From positions 1 to 5,879 of the forward strand of contig QNCA01000104.1 of the NCBI GenBank assembly GCA_003644325.1: DNA of 5,879 nucleotides, in the 5' to 3' direction. Source of the DNA: Planctomycetota bacterium. GTDB taxonomy: Bacteria > Planctomycetota > B129-G9. Positions 3,127 through 5,879 of the stretch are shown here, piece after piece. How positions within the stretch are numbered: the first letter of the stretch is position 1; every line of letters begins with the position of its first letter. Below the pieces are notes generated by a model. That model was not told where the DNA came from and did not search any database. It saw only the letters and a program-made list of their open reading frames with translations. Position numbers and translations under genes: made by a program.

Positions 3127-5879
3127 TTAGCCGGAAAGCAGATTGTGAATTTGTTCAACACTGAAAGACCGGTCGAGCGCTTCTTCGCTTATGTCCCTGA
3201 GGTCCCGAGGCAAGGCTGAGGGATTATCAGAAATGAGGAATGCGCGAACGGCGGGGTTTGAACTCCTCGCTAGCGAAATCGCGTCGGCAAGGTCCGCCGG
3301 GCCGCCCAATCCGGCGTCGATGAACAGGACGTCGAACTTGCGTTCCGAGCAGAGGTTTCGCGCCTCGGCGAGGTTGTCGACAACATCGGGGATGTGATGC
3401 CACTCCTTGACGACGTGTGAGAGTACGGATCGTATATGCTCTTCGTCGTCGGCGATGAGGATTTTGAGAGGCAGTTCAGCCCGTTTTGCCTGCGGCGTTT
3501 GCGCGTGAGATGTTACCCTGGTGGTCTTTCGGCCGCGGCGGGTGGTTCTGAGCGGAAGCCTCATTGTAATGGATGTGCCCACTCCGACTTCGCTTTCGAC
3601 CTCGATGGCGCCGCCGTGACCTTCGGCGACCTTTCCGGCCGTTATCAGTCCCAGGCCCAGGCTGGCGCTGAGGGCCTTGGACTGTTGGGCTCCCGCGGTT
3701 TGTTCAATCCAGAATTTCGGGTCGAAGACTTTGCCGAGATGCTCCGCCTCGATGCCCTCGCCGCTGTTCCTGACGTTTAGCGTCACTGTCTCCTTCTCTT
3801 GCTGAACGATGATTTCTACTGTGCCGCCCTTGCCGGCGGAACTCATGCCGGCTACGAGGAGGTTGAGCAAGGCGTGTTGTATCTCTTCCTTGCGCATGAG
3901 CGTCTTGCCGACCTTGTGGTATGTCTTGACCAGGCGCACGCCGGACATCTGAAACTCGCCCTGGAGCATTTGCGCCACCTCGTCCACGACTTCCCTGGCG
4001 TCCAGCAACTGGAAAGGCCGGGCTGCGGGATGGGAGAGCCGCTTCAAAGTATCTACCAGGCTGCCGGCCCGTCGGACTTCATCGCGGACGCCGGCCGCCA
4101 GTTGTTCGGCGAATCCCGGGTCGTCCTCGGCCAGTGTGGCCTGTTGCTCGAGCCTGGTCAGTATTTCGCCGAACTCCGCCGCCAGACCCGCTATAATAGC
4201 GCCAAGGGCCTTATGGTGGGCGTCCTCAAGCAGGCGGCCCGCCACTTCGCGCTCGCGCGTGATGTCGCGCAAGACCGCGACGAAGCCTTGTGTCTCGCCG
4301 CTCTTGTCGCGAATTGGTTTGATAATCGCATCGACCTCTATGGTCGTGCCGTTTCTGCAACGCATTGGGATGGTTCCGGATGCAGGTCCGCCCTTTGAGA
4401 ATGCCTCGTCCGGTTTAGTGTCTGAAGCGTTCGAGGGGCGCGGTACGGCCAATTCATTGAGGTTTTTTATCCCGACGACCTCATTCGCCTTCCAGCCCAG
4501 CAGCCTTTCACAGCCCGGGCCGAAATAATTTATCACGAAGTTTGCGTCCGTGGAAAAGATGCCGTACTCGGGTATCTCGTCGAGTATCATCTGGAGACGC
4601 GCGCGGGCCTGCTCGATTTCACGCCGAGCGGCCTTTTTGCCGGTAATGTTTTCAATGAGGCACAGTCCTCGGACGTGACGCCCGTTTTCATCCAGGAGTG
4701 AAACCGCGTCCAACTTCACGTCGATTCTCCGGCCGTCCTTTGTTATTCCCACGGTTTCAAACCCCTTGATTTTTTCCGCCCTGCGAGTTCCCGTAATAAC
4801 GCTTTCAAAGTCGCGCATTCTGTCGGGAGGGACGGTAATCGCGGGGGATTTCCCGACCACCTCTTCGAACGAGTAGCCGAACATTTCCTGCGCCGCGCTG
4901 TTCCACTGTCGGATGAGGCCGTTCTCGTCGGTGCCCACGAATGCCAGGTGCGCCGCCTCGCAGAAACGGGCCATGTATCTTTCTTCCTCTGCGCGTTTTT
5001 CCATTTCTTCGCGCAATGCCCCGGTGCGTTCCTCGACCTTCTTTTCCAGTTCTTCGGAGTATTGCTTCAGTTGCTCCTGCAACGTTACCAGCGGGGTGAC
5101 GTCGCTACAGGTAAGTTGGATTTCGGCTACTTCGCCCTTTTCGTTCGTTATCGGCAGGGCGTTTGTGCTCAGGTGGACAATCCCGCCGTTCCGTGTAATA
5201 GCGCGATTGATGAAACTCTCGATGGTCTTTCCGGAGGCGGCCTGCGCCAGCGCCTCTTTTGTCTTTGGGCGGTCTTCCGGATGCACAAAATCAAGAATGG
5301 ACTTTCCCTCCGCCTCTTCCGGCTTGTAGCCTGTCAAGCGCTCTCCCGCGCCGTCCGCGAAGATTATCTTTCCCGAGGTGTCGGCGCGTATTATAATGTC
5401 CGGACTGTTCTCGACGAGGCTTCGGTACAGTCGTTCCGACTGTTCGATTTTCCCCCTCAGTTCCAGCGTTTCGGTGATATCGTTGCCGATGGACACTATC
5501 CACCGGGCCTGTCCCGCGGCATCACGAATAAAGTTGGAATGCCACGCAATCATGCGCTCTTCGCCGGACCTGGCGCGAACGGGGTAGTTGCCCGAACTGG
5601 GCTTTCCCCTGGCGAAGGTCTCGGTTATGTGCGCCTTTGCCTGCTCCACGAGGCGCTTCGGGATAATGGTATCCCACATGTGGCGGCCCTCCAGTTCATC
5701 CCTGGAGTAACCCGTTAGCGCCCGAAGGGCATGGTTCGTCCTTGTTATTTTGCCCTCACGGTCCAGGACCAGGACCAGCGCCGTCGCCGTGTTCAGGATG
5801 GTCTCGGTAAAGTTGTGCTGCTCCCTTAATTCATCCTCGGCGCGCTTGCGCTCGGTGACATCGCGACCCACGGCAATCA
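3127..5879 (-). CDS. Multi-PAS hybrid histidine kinase homologue, probable pseudokinase, 5' end outside the window
   Basis: This is the C-terminal 917 or so residues of a large sensory protein, numbered here from the GTG codon at 5871-5869. That codon is not the start: the frame stays open to the edge and reads IAVGRDVTERKRAE, the usual end of a PAS domain, so at least one more PAS lies upstream. In order: PAS (about 20-135), PAS (145-260), coiled coil (262-300), PAS (300-412), PAS (422-538), DHp-like helices (545-615), HATPase (640-775), Arg-rich linker (776-801) and receiver (802-914). No membrane segment is seen in this part, so it is probably cytoplasmic here. The helix that normally reads GIAHDFNN reads GLAAEFGE, with Ala565 in place of the phospho-accepting His. 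The N-box reads NLLVAG, with Ala674 for the Mg-binding Asn. The G1 box reads NSGEGI, with Asn702 for Asp. The G2 box LGLGL is intact. The receiver keeps DDEE (808-811), Asp852 and Ser881, but has RSF (901-903) where KPF is expected. Sensing and a scaffold or receiver role seem likelier than autophosphorylation. The stop TAA is at 3129-3127; the promoter is out of view. Confidence 0.9.
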   Translation of the reverse strand, partial: IAVGRDVTERKRAEDELREQHNFTETILNTATALVLVLDREGKITRTNHALRALTGYSRDELEGRHMWDTIIPKRLVEQAKAHITETFARGKPSSGNYPVRARSGEERMIAWHSNFIRDAAGQARWIVSIGNDITETLELRGKIEQSERLYRSLVENSPDIIIRADTSGKIIFADGAGERLTGYKPEEAEGKSILDFVHPEDRPKTKEALAQAASGKTIESFINRAITRNGGIVHLSTNALPITNEKGEVAEIQLTCSDVTPLVTLQEQLKQYSEELEKKVEERTGALREEMEKRAEEERYMARFCEAAHLAFVGTDENGLIRQWNSAAQEMFGYSFEEVVGKSPAITVPPDRMRDFESVITGTRRAEKIKGFETVGITKDGRRIDVKLDAVSLLDENGRHVRGLCLIENITGKKAARREIEQARARLQMILDEIPEYGIFSTDANFVINYFGPGCERLLGWKANEVVGIKNLNELAVPRPSNASDTKPDEAFSKGGPASGTIPMRCRNGTTIEVDAIIKPIRDKSGETQGFVAVLRDITREREVAGRLLEDAHHKALGAIIAGLAAEFGEILTRLEQQATLAEDDPGFAEQLAAGVRDEVRRAGSLVDTLKRLSHPAARPFQLLDAREVVDEVAQMLQGEFQMSGVRLVKTYHKVGKTLMRKEEIQHALLNLLVAGMSSAGKGGTVEIIVQQEKETVTLNVRNSGEGIEAEHLGKVFDPKFWIEQTAGAQQSKALSASLGLGLITAGKVAEGHGGAIEVESEVGVGTSITMRLPLRTTRRGRKTTRVTSHAQTPQAKRAELPLKILIADDEEHIRSVLSHVVKEWHHIPDVVDNLAEARNLCSERKFDVLFIDAGLGGPADLADAISLARSSNPAVRAFLISDNPSALPRDLRDISEEALDRSFSVEQIHNLLSG

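Noticed and set aside
4948..5718. 256-residue plus-strand frame opposite the kinase gene
   Set aside because: It lies wholly within the PAS coding region on the other strand, with no motif of its own.
5869..5871. GTG 5871 as the start of the kinase homologue
   Set aside because: The frame remains open to the window edge and reads IAVGRDVTERK, a conserved internal PAS end, so the codon is an internal Val.

Overview
The window holds three protein genes from a bacterium of fairly high GC content, most likely an uncultivated lineage known from metagenomes. The gene set (an Eis-like GNAT/SCP2 protein, a site-2 protease with CBS domains and a multi-PAS hybrid kinase homologue) resembles large-genome environmental phyla such as Planctomycetota or Hydrogenedentota. 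That placement is a guess from general character; no marker gene is present.

Layout. (1) Positions 1-170 hold a short leader with a near-consensus sigma-70 type promoter (TTGACG, 16 nt, TACAAT at 68-95). It drives a plus-strand gene, best started at ATG 171, for an Eis-like protein with two GNAT-like folds and an SCP2-like C-terminal domain. The acetyl-CoA loop is not recognisable in either GNAT-like half. A hairpin plus T-tract at 1523-1548 probably ends the transcript. (2) Positions 1625-2842, plus strand, encode a membrane-embedded M50 site-2 metalloprotease with two C-terminal CBS domains and all the expected metal ligands. (3) Positions 2843-3126 are a non-coding gap between convergent genes. 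The gap is filled with a mosaic of repeats: three copies of a GGTGACAGTCACC palindrome, a 71-nt imperfect hairpin, 21-bp inverted repeats that match at 20 positions, and a 46-bp tandem duplication. (4) From 3127 to the right edge, minus strand, runs the 3' part of a large multi-PAS hybrid histidine kinase homologue (at least four PAS domains, DHp-like helix, HATPase, receiver). Its 5' end lies beyond the window.

The two points most worth attention are these. The kinase homologue has lost the phospho-accepting histidine (Ala), the Mg-binding N-box Asn (Ala) and the G1-box Asp (Asn), so it looks like a pseudokinase that keeps PAS sensing and a receiver with its Asp. The intergenic repeat mosaic resembles a REP/MITE-type element. 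Nothing in the sequence links the three genes into one pathway: the first two are codirectional but separated by a probable terminator, and the third is convergent.
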